Assembly: GCA_012295275.1 (NCBI GenBank) | Contig: CM022665.1 | Location: 8,443,976-8,507,975, forward strand | Direction of reading: 5' to 3' | DNA length: 64,000 nt | Origin: Chrysomallon squamiferum | Taxonomy: Eukaryota > Mollusca > Gastropoda > Neomphalida > Peltospiridae | In this document: positions 23,240 through 37,896 of the stretch, piece after piece | Numbering within the stretch: the first letter of the stretch is position 1 | How the letters are laid out: each line of letters begins with the position of its first letter | Program-made: the position numbers and the translations under genes | The notes under the pieces: generated by a model | What the model saw: only the letters and a program-made list of their open reading frames with translations | Databases searched by the model: none | What the model was told of the DNA's origin: nothing

Positions 23240-25929
23240 CTAAAATTTATATTATAACACCTAGATTTTATTATTTATTTTTTATCAATGGATGATCATG
23301 AAATAAATGGATTTTGAAACATTTTTACTTAATTTTTTTCATGCTCTTCTCCAAAATATTTTTGTCCTTGCAGGTATATAGGATTTTCTGTTAAAGTAAC
23401 TTGAAATGAAAAATTATTAAGGACATTGTAAGATACATTTTACATATATATAAAATTCAAGTTGATATTTTACACGAGTGTTCATAACAAAGAAACAGCA
23501 TTTAATTTAATAAATGAATGTTTAAAACCTGATACAGTTTGAATGGTAAGTTTTAAAAAGATAGTGAAAAAATTAATATAAAATGTAATATTTCAGCTTA
23601 CTCACAGCTGGGAAAGAAGAGTTATTTGGCAGCCTCTTGTATTAGAAATGTTGGTTTTTCCTTAAAACAGATGGATATTTTAAGAGTTCATGTTTCTCAA
23701 ATTAATGTCTCTGAAACTAACATTTTGAAGAATCTTTTAATCAATAAGCTGTTAATTTAAGAAGAAAAAAACAAAACACAAGAAAAGTTAAAAATTAATA
23801 ACTCGTGCTACTTTCTTTAAACCTTTATTTTCATGAAACCAATAAATATTATTGACATATGAGAGTCCCATGAAGAGACACATTACCTTACCTTCAAAAA
23901 TAATTCCGAACACAAGTTACTAATATATTAAAAAAAATTAATAATAACAATAATAATATTAAATACTTCAAACTATTTATATAATGCATTCTCCATATGT
24001 ACACCAGTAACATAAAATCATTGAAATAAAAGAAAAATAACCAATTCTGTTAAAAATATATGTGTATATACTTGTATATCAAAACCACAGCATCATTTTT
24101 ATTTTTAATTTGATTACAGTATTGATTGAAATATTCCCAAACACCAAACACCATATATTATTACTCTAAGTATGTTTTGGCCTTTTAAACACATAACAAA
24201 AAAGTAATAAGATGAGGTTTTGGTTCACAACACTTGCACATGCTATTGCGCATGTGTGTAGATTCATACCAATACATTAGTTGCACCCTAAGCCCCCAGT
24301 TATTTCACTGCATTAACACACTACTTTAATATTAATTCTGGAAAACAAACATAAAAAAATTATGTTATAGCTTAATTATGAAACATTCCTTTGTAAACCA
24401 ACTGCAACTTAATGCAGTATTAAACAAACAAGAAATAACTCCATATTCTTTTCAAACTCATGTAAAATTTTAAAAATTACAGCTGCACATACTTAAGCCT
24501 GGAGCATTACTAAAAATTTCAACTAGTGATTTGTTTTACCAATTTAAGTCCAGAGCAAAAAAAAAAAAAAGAATATTTTTTATGTTATATATTAGCAAAT
24601 ATATTACAACATTATATAAACTGTTTTTTATAATTTATTTGAAATGTGTATGACAAAATCAGTACAATGTCTTTCTAGAAAATAAATCAGTATACCATTT
24701 ATGCTAAATAAATGTAGGTATGTTCAGAAATGAAAAAATGAAACGGATGTTTCAGTAACATAAGTTTAACTCAAATTATAAAATGAAACTTGAAAGAAAA
24801 CAAAACTGAGGATTAGATGACACATCATTGCTGTGATGTAACTTTCTAGAAGAAATGAGTGTCATTATAAAGAATAAAACATAAATCAGCAATGTAGAAT
24901 ATATATACAGTAACTTAAGTACATGTATCAGTTATTCTGTGGCTGATGTTAGAAAACTGAAAAAAAACAAAAACCCACTGATTAAAGTTTAGATTATTCA
25001 TCTTCACTTGAAAAATATCACTTAATTTTAAGTCTTAATTTTTCTTTTTAAGCCCTGACATTAAAGAAATGAGAGAGCTTAAGTACATGCAGCCATGGCA
25101 CAAAGGTTTACAACAACAACCAGAACAAGTTAGATGAACTTGTTATTCAAGAACACACAAGAGTAATTAGGTTGGCTATAAAGAGATACTGACACATATT
25201 TTGGTTTTGAATTTAATCTTACCCGCTGAGACAATTGACTAATTGTATAACAGTTTTTGGTTTTCATATGACTAGCTTTACAGGTTGGAAGAAAAAATAT
25301 AACCGAAACAAAATAAATAATTGTCAAATGATTGTTCCCTGTCAGAACAATAATGTCATGTTTGCAATGCTTTCTCTTTCAGCCATTATAAAACAAAAAC
25401 AAATGCAATACTTCAGATGCTTCTCATGCCATTCATTTAATACATGTAAACCAAGTGTTGAAAGTAAAGCAAGATTTGTGATAAGAACAAAATTTATTTG
25501 TGCATATATAATAAAAAGATAGTAATTACATGTCTGACATGGTTAACTATTTGCTTAGTTGTATTTAAATTTTTCTTGGATTTCAACATTTGCCAATATA
25601 ATTTAAAAAATAAAAATAAAAACAATAATGTAACAGTAAAATGAGCAATGGTGCCTTACTTTGTTCTGAACACAAATGTTTACACTATCACAGAAATTAA
25701 TACATGAACTTTCATTTATTTACTTACTTTTTGTTTTGTTTTGTGGAGGTATTTTGAAACTATATATCTTACATACTTATTAAAGAAATACATATCTGAG
25801 TGGACTACAGTGTTTATTATTTTGGGACATCATTAATTTCTATAATATAAAAAAAAAAATGTATTGCTTCCTCCATAAATTTCTTAAGTAAATATAAATT
25901 TAAAAATGAATGCAATAACTCAGGAAAGT

Positions 25930-25974
<45 letters not shown>

Positions 25975-27590
25975 GAAATAAAATTTCAAATAAAAAAAAA
26001 TATAAATAAACAAATAAATAAATAAAACATTTGATTAAAATATGTGCGTGTGTGTGTACACATGTATATGAGATTAGCTATAAAATAAAGCTAGGCTGAA
26101 TAGAATAAACAGCTGGAAGTAGTATAAACATCAGAGTTCAGGTAAAGGCTAGATGTAAGTAAAGAGCTATAATTCTAACTCAACAAATCACAATATGAAG
26201 CAATATATCAAATTTCAGTTATTGACCTTAACAAAGCAAATACTAAAAGAGAATACTCCAATTATATCATTGCTGATAAAATATTTTATAACCTCCTTCA
26301 AATATACATATGCACTAGGAACACAATCACATACAAACACAGAAGTTTGTGTTTAATGATTGTCAAATAAATAAATCAGTGCATTAAAAAAATGTGTAAC
26401 AATAAATATTTGTCTTAACATTGTATATAAAATCTGTCAGACCAAAACACCTTTGTGTTTGGAGTAAAATAAATCCTTAATTCAAATAATTAATATTAAA
26501 GTTTTATTTTAAAATACCTTTATTTATAAAGATACCAGCAAGATTGTTATTACTGAAAAAATAATTGTTCCTGTTCTTACAATATCTTACTGTATACAGA
26601 GACAATGAAGTCAATGAATGATAATGAGAAATTGAGAATTGAGGTGGAAAAAATTATTATTCTAATAAAAACACAACATTATAAATATAAGACTGAGAGA
26701 AATAAAAAAAAGAAATGAAAATATATTTTATAAAGACTTATTATTTGAAATGAAATTCAAGTAGTTTCTTCTAGAAAAAAACACAACCCCCCCCCAACCT
26801 AACTGACGTCAATTAAAGAAAAAGCAGGAAAAAACCAAATAAATGTATTTATCTATATCTACATAAAATTCTTTTTTAATAGTTCAAGAAATTTTACAAC
26901 TATTGTCTTTATTAAGATGGATTGATTCTTAAAATTTGTTGTTTGTCTATTTTATTCATGCAGCATATTATTACATACATAGCAAGCATATAAAATAAAT
27001 ATTTTCAATTCTAACAATTTTGAAATATTAGTGTTTTTTTTGTTCTAATGCTGCAACTTACTAGAAATGTTACAAACAGCAAGCAATACAATCATCTTAG
27101 GCTCTATAAATTTCATGCATATAGTAACATTTGTTTGTTTTGTTTGTTATCTGCTTTTTGTTTTCTTTTGGGGGTTTTATTCTGTTAGTACATTTTATTG
27201 TTATAAACACATCAAGCATATAAAACAAATATCTTTAGTTAAATAAATTTCAGATTCTTGCTGTAACATTTGCTGTTTTGTTTTTTGTTTTTATTCTATT
27301 AGTGCAGCTTATTATATAGTAACATATAAAACAAATGTGTTCGGATGTAACCATTTCATAAAATTATTTGCTGTAACATTTAAATGTTTTTATTCTAACA
27401 GTGCGAGTGCAACTTATTAGTAATGATGCATGTACAGCAACATAAAATAAAGAAATATCTTAGGCTCCAAAAATTTCATGTAACATATATTGTTTGTTCC
27501 TTTTTTCTGAGGATGCAACTTATTACTAATGCTACATACCCAACAAACATTAAAAAATAAAATAAATAAATATCTTAGGTCCTAACAAAT
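23240..27590. other. Spacer between PRORP and SLC35B2, including SLC35B2 3' UTR
   Basis: No coding region is supported; open frames such as 25235-25522 lack coding features. The right-hand part is the 3' UTR of SLC35B2 on the minus strand and contains a degenerate tandem array (26950-27620). A 38-nt T run lies at 25932-25969 and a run of nine C at about 26787. The rest is AT-rich DNA without recognisable structure. Confidence 0.6.
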
Positions 27591-27620
27591 TCAGATCTTT
27601 GATGTAACATTTACAGTTGC
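26950..27620 (-). repeat. Degenerate tandem repeat array, ~6 copies of ~80-120 bp, in the SLC35B2 3' end
   Basis: Read on the plus strand, a unit with landmarks TTTTATTCTA, GTGCAACTTATTA, AAGCATATAAAAYAAAT, ATCTTAGGCTC, AAATTTCA and TGTAACATTTG recurs about six times. Approximate copies are 26951-27031, 27041-27150, 27175-27290, 27290-27385, 27386-27505 and 27506-27615. The last copy overlaps the final SLC35B2 codons. In four copies the TTTATT block gives AATAAA on the gene's sense strand (26951-26956, 27176-27181, 27290-27295, 27389-27394). Confidence 0.75.
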
Positions 27621-30600
27621 AGGTGTTTGTTTGGTCTGAGCTCGTTTTAGAGATCTTTTTCTCTGGTTGGCGTAAATACGCAAAAAAAGTGCAACAAAAA
27701 CAAACATGATTCCCAGAAACCCAACTACACTGACAGGATGGCCATATATAATACATGATAAAAAGATGGCCAAGCCCTGGCGAACTGTCATGATGATTAC
27801 AAAAGTAACAGGGCCAAAGCATGAAATAGTGTAAAATATAAATAACTGCCCTGCTGCGGAACATATACTGAGCAGTATTGAATGTAAAATGAATTCTGGA
27901 TAGTGTATCATGAAACTGAAGGATTCTATAAAACCACCTTGTTCTGCTAAAGCAACTGTTGTCAGAAGACATGAGAACATATTTACTCCCGCCATCATCT
28001 GAACAGAAGACATCTTGTAATGTGTGAAGAGCTCACCCTGCCAGTTAGATGTAAAACTATCAAACAACATGTAACCTATAAGTAGAACAACACCAGAAAA
28101 TGTTGTCACTGTGTCTTTATGACGTGTAACATCTCCGCTTGTTAACAGAAACATACTTACACCAATGGATATCAAAACTGCTGTGAAATATTCATAGTAC
28201 TCATAGGTTTTCTTCGAGACAACCTTTCCCATCAACATAACAGGTATTACCTTTGATGCTTTGGCTAAAACTTGTGTTGGAAAGCTGACAAATTTGAGGG
28301 CCTCATACTGAAACCAACTGCTCATAATATTTGAGAAAGAACTGTATGAATATTTATATAATGGTGCTGAATGGTCGGGTTGTTTTCTAAAAAAGATCAC
28401 AATTAAGGCTATGAGAAAAGCCAAGATTCTGTTAACAAACACTAAAAATGTTGAGTTTTTGAAATATTCTCCTTGATCAGTTTCTGTTTTACCATATTCA
28501 TGAGTCATAATTCTTTCCTGCAATACACCCCAAGTCAAATATGTGATCTGTAACCCTCCAAAACAAAACAGCAGATTGAGTCCTCTGTGTATAGTAGATT
28601 CTTCTACAACAGGTGTCGACACTTTTGTAGCAGAACCACCCTCCTCCAGACTAATTTTTTCACTTTCCTTTCCAAAAACACAAAGAACTGTAAGGTTTGA
28701 CAGACATCCTGGACCTGCAAGTAAAATTTTAAAACATAAGAAGTAAATATGTAAAAATTAATTATTCCGAAACAACAACAGCAATACAATATATATTTTT
28801 AATGCTGAAATACTATGATCTGAGGAACAGATTATCCTGAAGTAGTTTAAATAAAATATAATCTGCATATCAAAGATTTACATTCTAATTCATATGATTA
28901 TAAAAAGATGGTGAAATTAAAACACATAAAAAATAAATAAAAATAAAACTTTTCAAGTTTTAATTATTCTTTTAAAGAATATAATTTTACTGCATCACTG
29001 GTGTTAAAATATGTTCTCTTTTTTAAATGCTTGAGATAAAAAAAATTATAAAGTAAACAGTAGGTTAATAATAATAATAATAATAACTAGAAAACAAGTG
29101 GCTCTTTATTAGTGTATTATATCCCTTTTGTTCACTTAACTTCTGGTTAATGTCTTTTCAAGGTTATTTTATCTTTCACTTTTCATCTCTATCCTTTTTT
29201 TCAAAATATAATTATACTCCATCCAGCTTAACAAACATACATATAAATAAAACATTAAGATTATTTATTTCAAATAATTAATTTGTTTGATAATTAGTGT
29301 ATTAATAAAAATTAAATATAAGAAAACAATATTTTTGTTTTGTTTTTGCTAATGTTTTAACATGATTTGTTTTTCATTAAAATTATTATAAGATCTGAGT
29401 TATTTTATTTTTATATAGCAATATGTTTATTAATGTTAATACTTATCTACATGATGAATCATTTTAAATTAATCTGGTTAAAATAACTATAATAAAAATA
29501 AAATTTAAAAATAATTCTGCTTTAAATAAATGTCATGTTTAATCAATGCACATTTTTAATTTTACCTCATTACTTTATCCTTTGTAATTTTTACTAAATA
29601 ATTTTATAATATAGACTGTTCTATGCAAACTAATTAAACAGGTGTGCAAATTATTTTTTGATATTTATTATATTCCATGTATTTAATCTATACTCCAGCA
29701 ATTGCATTATCTTTAGTTAATTTATTGTTTAAAAAAAGACATGGTTGTTTGTTTTGTTTTGTTTTTTCTTTCTGTTACTTAAAGAATTTTGGGGAATTGG
29801 CAGCTGTTACCAAAAGTAAGGACATTCAAAAATTTGTTTTAAAAAGAGCATTTTTTAAATGTATTATTCAAAATCACCTTTTACAAAAGACAAATAACTT
29901 GTTACTAGGTATTTGAATACATATTTAACAAATGTACCATGTAATACTGATAAATAACTATTTTGAACAGGAAATACATGTTATTTCAGAATGACAGGAA
30001 AAGCATGATTACTGCAGACACACAGTATTTACCATATTTCACTGATATTAGTGTATTTGATCAGAATCAGACAATTCTATTTTGCAAGTAAAATTATTTA
30101 ATAATAAGAATTGCTTATTTGGTGAAGACAGAATCAGCCAAGTGTTGCCACATATGTAATAATAATAATATATCAATATAAATTATATATGTAATAATAA
30201 TAATTTTAATATATCAATATAAATTATATGAATATAAATTACAAAAAGACCCTCATTAAATGCTAGAAATAATATGTGAGCTAGACTTTGTTGATATATA
30301 TTTTTAAACACTTTAGACCATTTTATTATTGCTGACTGCATAACTGGGATTATACAGTTTCTTCCCCTTTGTCTCTGTTTCCTATTTTCTCTGTACATCA
30401 GTTTATCTTTATATCTCTCTTTCTGTGTGTGTGTAAGTTAATTTCCATCAAACAAAATATCTAATCTGAACACTGAGTTTTATCTTTTAAATATTAATTG
30501 TAATAATCTGGTGCCAGATTATTAAAGAAACATTTGCTTCAGAACACAACAAACCAAAGTTCTGATTATTTTGTCAAGGCCTGTTAAAACACATCATTAG

Positions 30601-32647
30601 TCTTTGAAGTAAGTGGCTGTCAGAAATTCTGTTTTGATTCAGATTACAAAGATAACTCATCACACCAAGTGACAGAGAAAACTTTGTTTTGAATCGGTCA
30701 ACAACTTTTTTTTTTTATTATTATTATCTCTTTTTTTCTCCTTTATTTATTTTTCATCTAATTTATCTTAAATATTTATTTTAACCTTTCATAAACAAAC
30801 ATGTTTTGTTTTGGTTTTTTCAAACAAAATGTAGACATATTTAGGTCACTGGAAATAAACAGAATTGGTGAGAAATGTTGAAAATATGAACTTAGTGGCT
30901 TGTTTTATAATAGATTTCAATTCTCAGAACTCTGATATCTGACAGGGTATAAACATTATTGTAAAATTTCTGAAAAAAAGCATGGACAACTGTTCTTCCT
31001 ATCTATCAGTTCAGAAAAAATTAAAACTTGTATTAGATTTTTTTCCACAAAAGATAATATATGAATTAAAGTTAGTAAATAATAAACACTGCAAACTGTC
31101 TTAATTGGATTTACAAACTGTTTGGGTTTTTATATTATTATTTTTTTTAATTTATTTATCATCATTATTATTTTATTTTTATTTTTATTATTTTATAATT
31201 ATAAATAAACACTCTTTTGATTTGTTATTGCCATATTATCATTTCATCCTATTCCATTTCTATAATATTTCATTACTGTAAAAATATTAAATGGCTTTGA
31301 GGTATACATAACATTTAAAAACAAAAAAGTAATTAAAAGTTAAAATAATTTAATTGCAGACTATACCCCTATTTAGAAAAGAGGCATACTTGCAGTGAGT
31401 CACAAATATCAATCCTCCATATTATTGCATTTAGGCTGAATATAAACTGAACAAAGTAATATTCAGTTCAGTACATTTTAAAATTAACAGTCATTACTGG
31501 TCAAACTTTAATTATGATCGTCATACTGCCCATTATTTCCTATATTCTATGCACAGCCCAATTTCTGATATGTCAAAGATCACAACCTAAAGAAATGTAT
31601 ATCAGCATTTCAGTACATTTTGAAATTAAGTTATTATTGAGTCAGTCATACACTTCATATATATGTATAAAAATGATGATATCACCCATTATAGTCTATT
31701 TCCAATCCCAGGCTGTAACCAGTGACACCTGTATGAAAGATCATGCTATATATTTTCCTATCACTAAAAAAGAACTTTCTTTTATTTAATTTTAATTTTT
31801 TTATCTTCCCCCTTCTTCTATATTTTTATAATTCATAGTTGGAAAAATGTTAACAGGCACAATGTGTATAGATTTTTTCCCTGTAGTCATTATCGTTGTT
31901 ACACTAAAGCAAAGCATATAATTAAACATATATCTTTCTGGTATCTGGTGAAAACAGCCCACAGTGTAGCAACATGTGTTTCCTTTTGTGTACTATTATT
32001 ACAATATATACTGACAGTAATAAACTTTTTTTTAAAAAGGTTGGGTTATCATTACATACATATTTATTCATTCATTCTGGGGTTTTTTAAAATGTCTGTT
32101 GGATAAAAGAATTGTATTTAAGTCTGCAGTGGCTTTGTTATGACAGAAAAAAACAGACTTTCTGAAGTTATTCTAACAAAAGATTCCCCAAATTAGAAAT
32201 TATATAACACTATTTCATTAGTATTGTCTTAATTTAGGTTTTAAATAATTATTAAAATTATAGTTTTGACTACAAGTAGATCTGGTACATAGACAACAAA
32301 TTTTGGCTTTTATTATTCTATGCTATTTTGCCAATATCACTCAATTTTAATACTGTAAATACTGAAAACATTAACTTTTCCCTATAAAACTTCAGACACA
32401 CCTGTATTCTTTTGTAAGTGCAAGACTGATTTCATCAGTAATCTTTCTGCTTTGTGTTAACACATTTCAATCACTGAAAACCAGACACTGTACATTTTAC
32501 TTTGTTTGACAGGGGTCTGGTTTACATGTTTATCATACTCCTTCACTTTTTTTTCATTAATCACGTATATGGTTTTATGAATAATTCTACTTTATTCTGA
32601 TTTTTATTATCATTATTTTTTTAGTGAAATGTTACTTTTTATAGTTA

Positions 32648-32691
<44 letters not shown>

Positions 32692-33025
32692 CTATCTTGT
32701 GTAATTACTAGCTTAATTACTATTACAGCAATTTGCCATAAGTCAATCAATATACGTGTAAACTAGTTATGAAATCATATGAAAAAGGTCCACATTTACC
32801 TGCTCTCTCATTGTACTTTGTTTGTTTCAGATATCTAACCAACAAGGCACCAGGAACAAAAATGGTGGCATAGCCAAGGATATTGACTCCTAGCCGGAAC
32901 AACCAGAAGTCAAACCAACTATCTCCAGGTGCAGACTTTTCATCACCATGATCAAGAACATTCTGAGCAAAGATGACATATGGTGTGATGACAAGAAGCA
33001 AGGCTGCCACTAAGATATAAGCCAT
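27591..33025 (-). CDS. SLC35B2: Adenosine 3'-phospho 5'-phosphosulfate (PAPS) transporter 1
   Basis: Two coding exons, 33025-32800 and 28714-27591, join in phase across a 4.1-kb intron to give 449 residues (human 432). The protein imports PAPS, the sulfate donor, into the Golgi for sulfation of proteoglycans, proteins and lipids (family knowledge). Exon 1 encodes an N-terminal hydrophobic segment and WFDFWLFRLGVNILGYA, resembling the luminal/first-membrane part of PAPST1. Exon 2 carries the nucleotide-sugar-transporter core with near-identical landmarks: YLTWGVLQERIMT, YEALKFVSFPTQVLAKASKVIPVMLMG, ISIGVSMFLL, FDSFTSNWQ, YKMSSVQMMAGVN and ICSAAGQLFIFYTI. The ATG is one nucleotide inside a splice acceptor (TTTTCAG ending at 33027), so at least one 5' UTR exon lies upstream and is not located. 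The last codons (VNVTSKI) lie within a repeat array that continues into the 3' UTR. Confidence 0.97.
28715..32799 (-). other. SLC35B2 intron between the two coding exons
   Basis: The donor GTAAAT and acceptor TTGCAG on the minus strand flank 4.1 kb of AT-rich DNA. It contains TAA/ATT short tandem repeats and a (CA)20 microsatellite at 32650-32690. No further exon fits phase, and no gene on the opposite strand is supported. Confidence 0.7.
32650..32690. repeat. (CA)n microsatellite
   Basis: About 20 uninterrupted CA units inside the SLC35B2 intron, about 110 bp past the first coding exon in the direction of transcription. Confidence 0.95.
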
Positions 33026-33689
33026 CCTGAAAATAAAATAATACAAGTTATCAATTGTTTTTAAACATTCACTGATACACTATCCTCCCACTGACTGTAC
33101 ACTTTTTGAAATGTGAACTGCATGGCCAAGTGCTTCATCAATAACCCTATGGTTTCTAACTTGAGGATAATAATGCAGTGCATGAATGGATGATACTTAA
33201 TAACATCTCAGTATAATGAGTATAAAAAAGTTTTTTTAAAGTCAAACTGATGGCTGTTAAGTAACAGTGATACCAAAGATGAGTTCTGCTGTTAAATCTT
33301 CATTGGCTTTTCTTACCTATTAGCACCATCTTTTACATTCATCTTTCTACTGAAACAAATTCATATCATAGCCACTGCAAAACCATTCATGGAGTGCTGT
33401 CTAATTTGGGAAATAGCCCAGTACAATGCACTAATAAAGACTGGTTCTGCAACCAATCACACCACAGACACACTCTGTCAGGGAAATGTCAGTCACATTT
33501 GTCACAGGCTTGATCTCTCTTTACACTGCAGTATCGCCAAAGGGTTTAAACAAAACCTGACTGCAATTTTTTTGTTAATACATTTGATGTATAAAAATAT
33601 TAATACTGTAACTATTATAACTATATAATTATATAATTTAATGTCAACATATTTATAATCTCTAATTACAAAGTGTCATATGTTTAGTT

Positions 33690-33860
33690 AAGACCAGAAA
33701 GACAGAAATAATGAGAGAAAAATCCATGGGCACAATACAATGGACTACTTATTTTTCTATTAGCAGCAAAGTATCTTTTATATGCACCTTCCCATAGATT
33801 TGATAGCAAATCCTTTCCAATACCATTGTTTGAGCACCCAGTAACTTGATGAAGTCTGTA
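33690..33860 (+). repeat. SINE-like fragment, second copy
   Basis: The segment 33761-33799 (TAGCAGCAAAGTATCTTTTA and following) aligns with 57836-57874 in the UBR gene. Homology continues downstream as a diverged block up to the GAGCACCCAGTAACTTGATG region. It appears to be an older, truncated copy of the same family. Confidence 0.6.
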
Positions 33861-36800
33861 ATTTAACCTTTCATTTAAATACTTTCTAAATGCCAATAAA
33901 AACAAAATTAAAAGTACCAGAATTGTTTAAAATGTAACCAGAAAAAAAATGTAAATTGTAGTAAGTTATTTGAGTATTTACACCGTATAAAATGTTTCTT
34001 TTTAAACATTGATCCACATAGAAAGTGTGAATGATTTTTACATTTCATATATTCAATAAATACTATTAACTTATCATATGGGGAATGGGGAAATGACACA
34101 AAACAAAATTTGATGAAATTCAGCCAACAAAGAATCAAACATTGACAACTATACCTGATTTATTTTCTGCCTTTTTTAATTGTGCTTTGTCCAAAACAAT
34201 ATCCAGCTTATGTTAGAGATTTATCTCATTGTATTTACAGCTGACACACAAACACATAGACACAAAGATGCAGCATCTGGTTTAAACACCTATTTAGTCA
34301 GAATTCTGTTTACTGAAATAATGAGTTTAATTATGAAGTTTAAAAATGAAACCCCTAAATAAATTCAGTTTTAGGTTTTTTAGAAACATTTAAAATGTGT
34401 TAAATTTGAACCATTATTTTTATCATCAATTCATTTTGAAAATTTTTGAACTGAAATACCTTTAAAAGTTCAATTTTAATTTATTTTAAAACAACATTTT
34501 TGGTTATGTTCAGTGCTTGAACTTCTTTTAAAACCAAATACAGATCTTATTTTTTATAAATAATGCTTAAACAAACAAAAAATGTACAACTGTTACATCT
34601 GTTTTGCTTTGTAAGAATTAATGGCAGCAGGGAGGGAAAAAAAGAGAAAAAAAACCCCAACCATCAATGAACCATAGTAGAACAGGCTGCTGTAAATTCG
34701 CACCTACAAAGGATACACAGTATGTTAACACATTCAGGAAAACAATGGTATACATCAGTCATGTGCATGTACCTATGCTGATGACAGACATAAAGGAAGA
34801 TAAGTGCATTTGTGGATAATTATGTAGTTTACTCATCAAATTACGCAATTAGCTCAGACCTGTGTAAGCAACAGCTGTCAGAGTCTGATAAAATAAGTCC
34901 TTGCAATAATGAAATTTAATACCTGTCTGTGAAAAAAACATGTTGTCTGCTTCTGTTTATATTGTTTACAAGTTAGTCTATCATCATAAAATGGAAAATT
35001 CAGTAAATAAAACACTAAATAACAATTTTAAGACTTCAAAATGGATTTGCATGTATGTGTTTGTGTGTATGTGTGTATGCATATAACTTTTTAACTATGA
35101 ATTGAATGTTCTAAAAGTATTCTTTCAGTTAATATCCTTTGGAACCATTTAGATTTGAATTTTATTTGACAATTATTTTACTTTTTAAAAATAACAATTA
35201 ATATTTATTTTAACTATTTACCTAGAAAACAATGATTATTTTAATACCAATTTCCAGAATCTATGAAGAAAACCAATTGATTCAAACAGCACACAAAATA
35301 TTATTTAATACTAACTATATCCAAGTGCATTATATGCACTTTAACACCGGATATAATCTATTAAATATAAGTAACAAAAAGTGTAACTGCACATAATTCA
35401 TACAGAACTTTAGCACATAACTGATAAACACAGCCTGTTGCTGTGTGTAGGTGCAAAATTTCTGTCACAGCGATATGCTAACTCATCTTTCTGTTTCATT
35501 AATTACTGTTTTTCTTTGTTGTGTTGTGTTTTTATTATGGTTTTTTTTGTGAATTTCCATAAAAACAAGATAAAAAAAGATGCCTGCACACCCCAGCCTG
35601 CCAAAATATATTATATATATATATATATATATATACAATAATAATACTAATAAAATATATAAATTAAAAATGTTTTAAATTTAAAAAAATAAAATAAAAT
35701 AAAATAAAACAAATCAACTAATAAAGTCTTCTTATGACTGAAATTAAGATAATATTTTCTTTTGGAGATAAATATTAACATTAGAAATTTCAGTACTTAA
35801 TAGTTTCCATAATTTTCAGAATCAGTTCTGAATGTTCTGTAAATATTATATTGCATTTAACCTAGTAAACGGTTTAAAAATTGTTACATCAAATAAAGTA
35901 AGATAGCAGAAAAATATAATACTTAAATGTATATTACTTTATATAATACCCAATGATCAGATATCAACATAATTTCTTAAACATGAACAAACATGATTTT
36001 GATAATTTTCTACATCAACATTACCTGTTAACTGTTCAGCATAAATGATACAGCATGTTTCATCAAGTATCTTTGAAATATTAGAGATTGAAATGATTGG
36101 CTAAAACAACAATTTTATATAACAGTTCTGTAAAACAGAGAGAAAAAAAGGCTGATTGCCACAGTTGTAACAGCTGTCACTTGCTTAGTTTATATATATA
36201 TATATATATATATGCTAGTTAGCTGCATACAGAACAATGTGGCTTGAGCTTCCAGCATGTAGAGCCATTTGTTACTTGAACACTGGAGCCATTTTCCTGC
36301 TTGTACAATCAAAAAATAAAAATTCATTGTTGACAAAATAAAAAAATAAAATAAAAATAATAATAATAATAATAAAAAAATAATAATATCTTTTAAAAAA
36401 TGAAGCTGAATGACTATTCTGTAAAGTGGCAAGTCTGTTAACATCTTACCTTTTCAGTAAATGTAACAATTTCCAGCATGTCCAAGGTAACTGTTTCTCA
36501 TACAGTATCTTCCTGCACTTGACAGTAAAGTTTTCCGTTAAATACACATAGGGAACTAATGTACATGTCAATACTAGATTCCCAAAACTATTAGCAAATA
36601 CAAAAACAGAGTCCAATAATTTTGTTACAATGTCAAATAAATTAACTTGTATGATCTTATCCATTTGTATAAAAGTATTTTTTAATTCAAAATCCTTTTT
36701 TTAATTAATATTAAAACACCAGAAATATGAATACTTAAACATATAGCAAATGTAAATAAATATATCTGCATTCTTTGAGGATTTTAATGGCTATAAAATA

Positions 36801-37896
36801 GCACTGGTTAAATTTACATATTACTCAATAAAATTAAAAACTAATATAATGTGCTGAATATAACCTCCAAATTTAAGAACTGCATGGATAAATGAAAAAC
36901 TAAATGAAAATTTAAAGTTTGAAATAATAATAAAAATAAACAAAACTACATTTCCTTAATAAAAGCCAATTTGACTATGGAGACTAAGAACTAAAATAAA
37001 TCTGGACTATATATAACTAAAGGAAAAATCATCATAAATCTGTTAAAATAGACCACACCAAGATTTGTTAAAAAAACAATGATGACCAAAAAAAAAAAAA
37101 AAAAAAAAATGTTCCTTACTCTTATCAATATAACTTTGAAATTAGTTAATTAATATATATATATACACAAAATATAAAACTATAAAATTTTACATTTCTT
37201 TAGTTAATGTACATAATAATTAATGTTAACAGTAAATAAAAAAAGCATGGCGAATCTGTATCCAACAAACAAAACTCTTTTACATTGGTAATTGCTGCTA
37301 CAGAATGGTATGTTTACTTTGAAAAACTTTAATTCTAATTAATCATTATATATTTAATTTCAGACTAGAATACACCAAAATAACCTTTGGGTAACTGTGC
37401 AATATTCACCAGCTCCATTTCAAGATTTTATAAAAATAATCCATAAATTCCTAAAAACTATTTGCAATCTGGTATACTTCTGTCAACAACTACAAATGTT
37501 TAAAAAAAAACAAAAAAACAAAAAACAAAAAACCCCACCAAAAACACCTCCAAAAAAACCGAACCAACCCGTATTAAAGTACAGATTATTAATATTTATT
37601 CTTAACAAATTAATGCATTGTAATTTGAATATAGTGACCTAAATCTAAAAAAATATACATGTACTAATTTCTGTACTTTACCTGACAGAAAAACTCAAGT
37701 CATTTTCCAGGCTGTTTCATAAATAAAAAACTTGTTTTTCTTTTGGCAAAACATTTTCCTAACAAGTTAGAATCAATATGAATACATGTTATATTATTTA
37801 TGTATGTCTGAAATATTCACCAACAAACTGATTAATGATTATCCAATTTCAGTGTAAGCTAAGACAAAAATGTAATTTATGGTCCAAGGTTTAGTG

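Noticed and set aside
26950-27620. CRISPR-like array
   Set aside because: Units are degenerate, of uneven length and lack unique spacers; the host is a eukaryote.
27550-27972. 140-codon minus-strand frame over SLC35B2
   Set aside because: Out-of-frame shadow of the conserved transporter.
31514-32106. Two plus-strand open frames of 91 and 80 codons in the SLC35B2 intron
   Set aside because: AT-driven open frames without domains, splice context or conservation cues.
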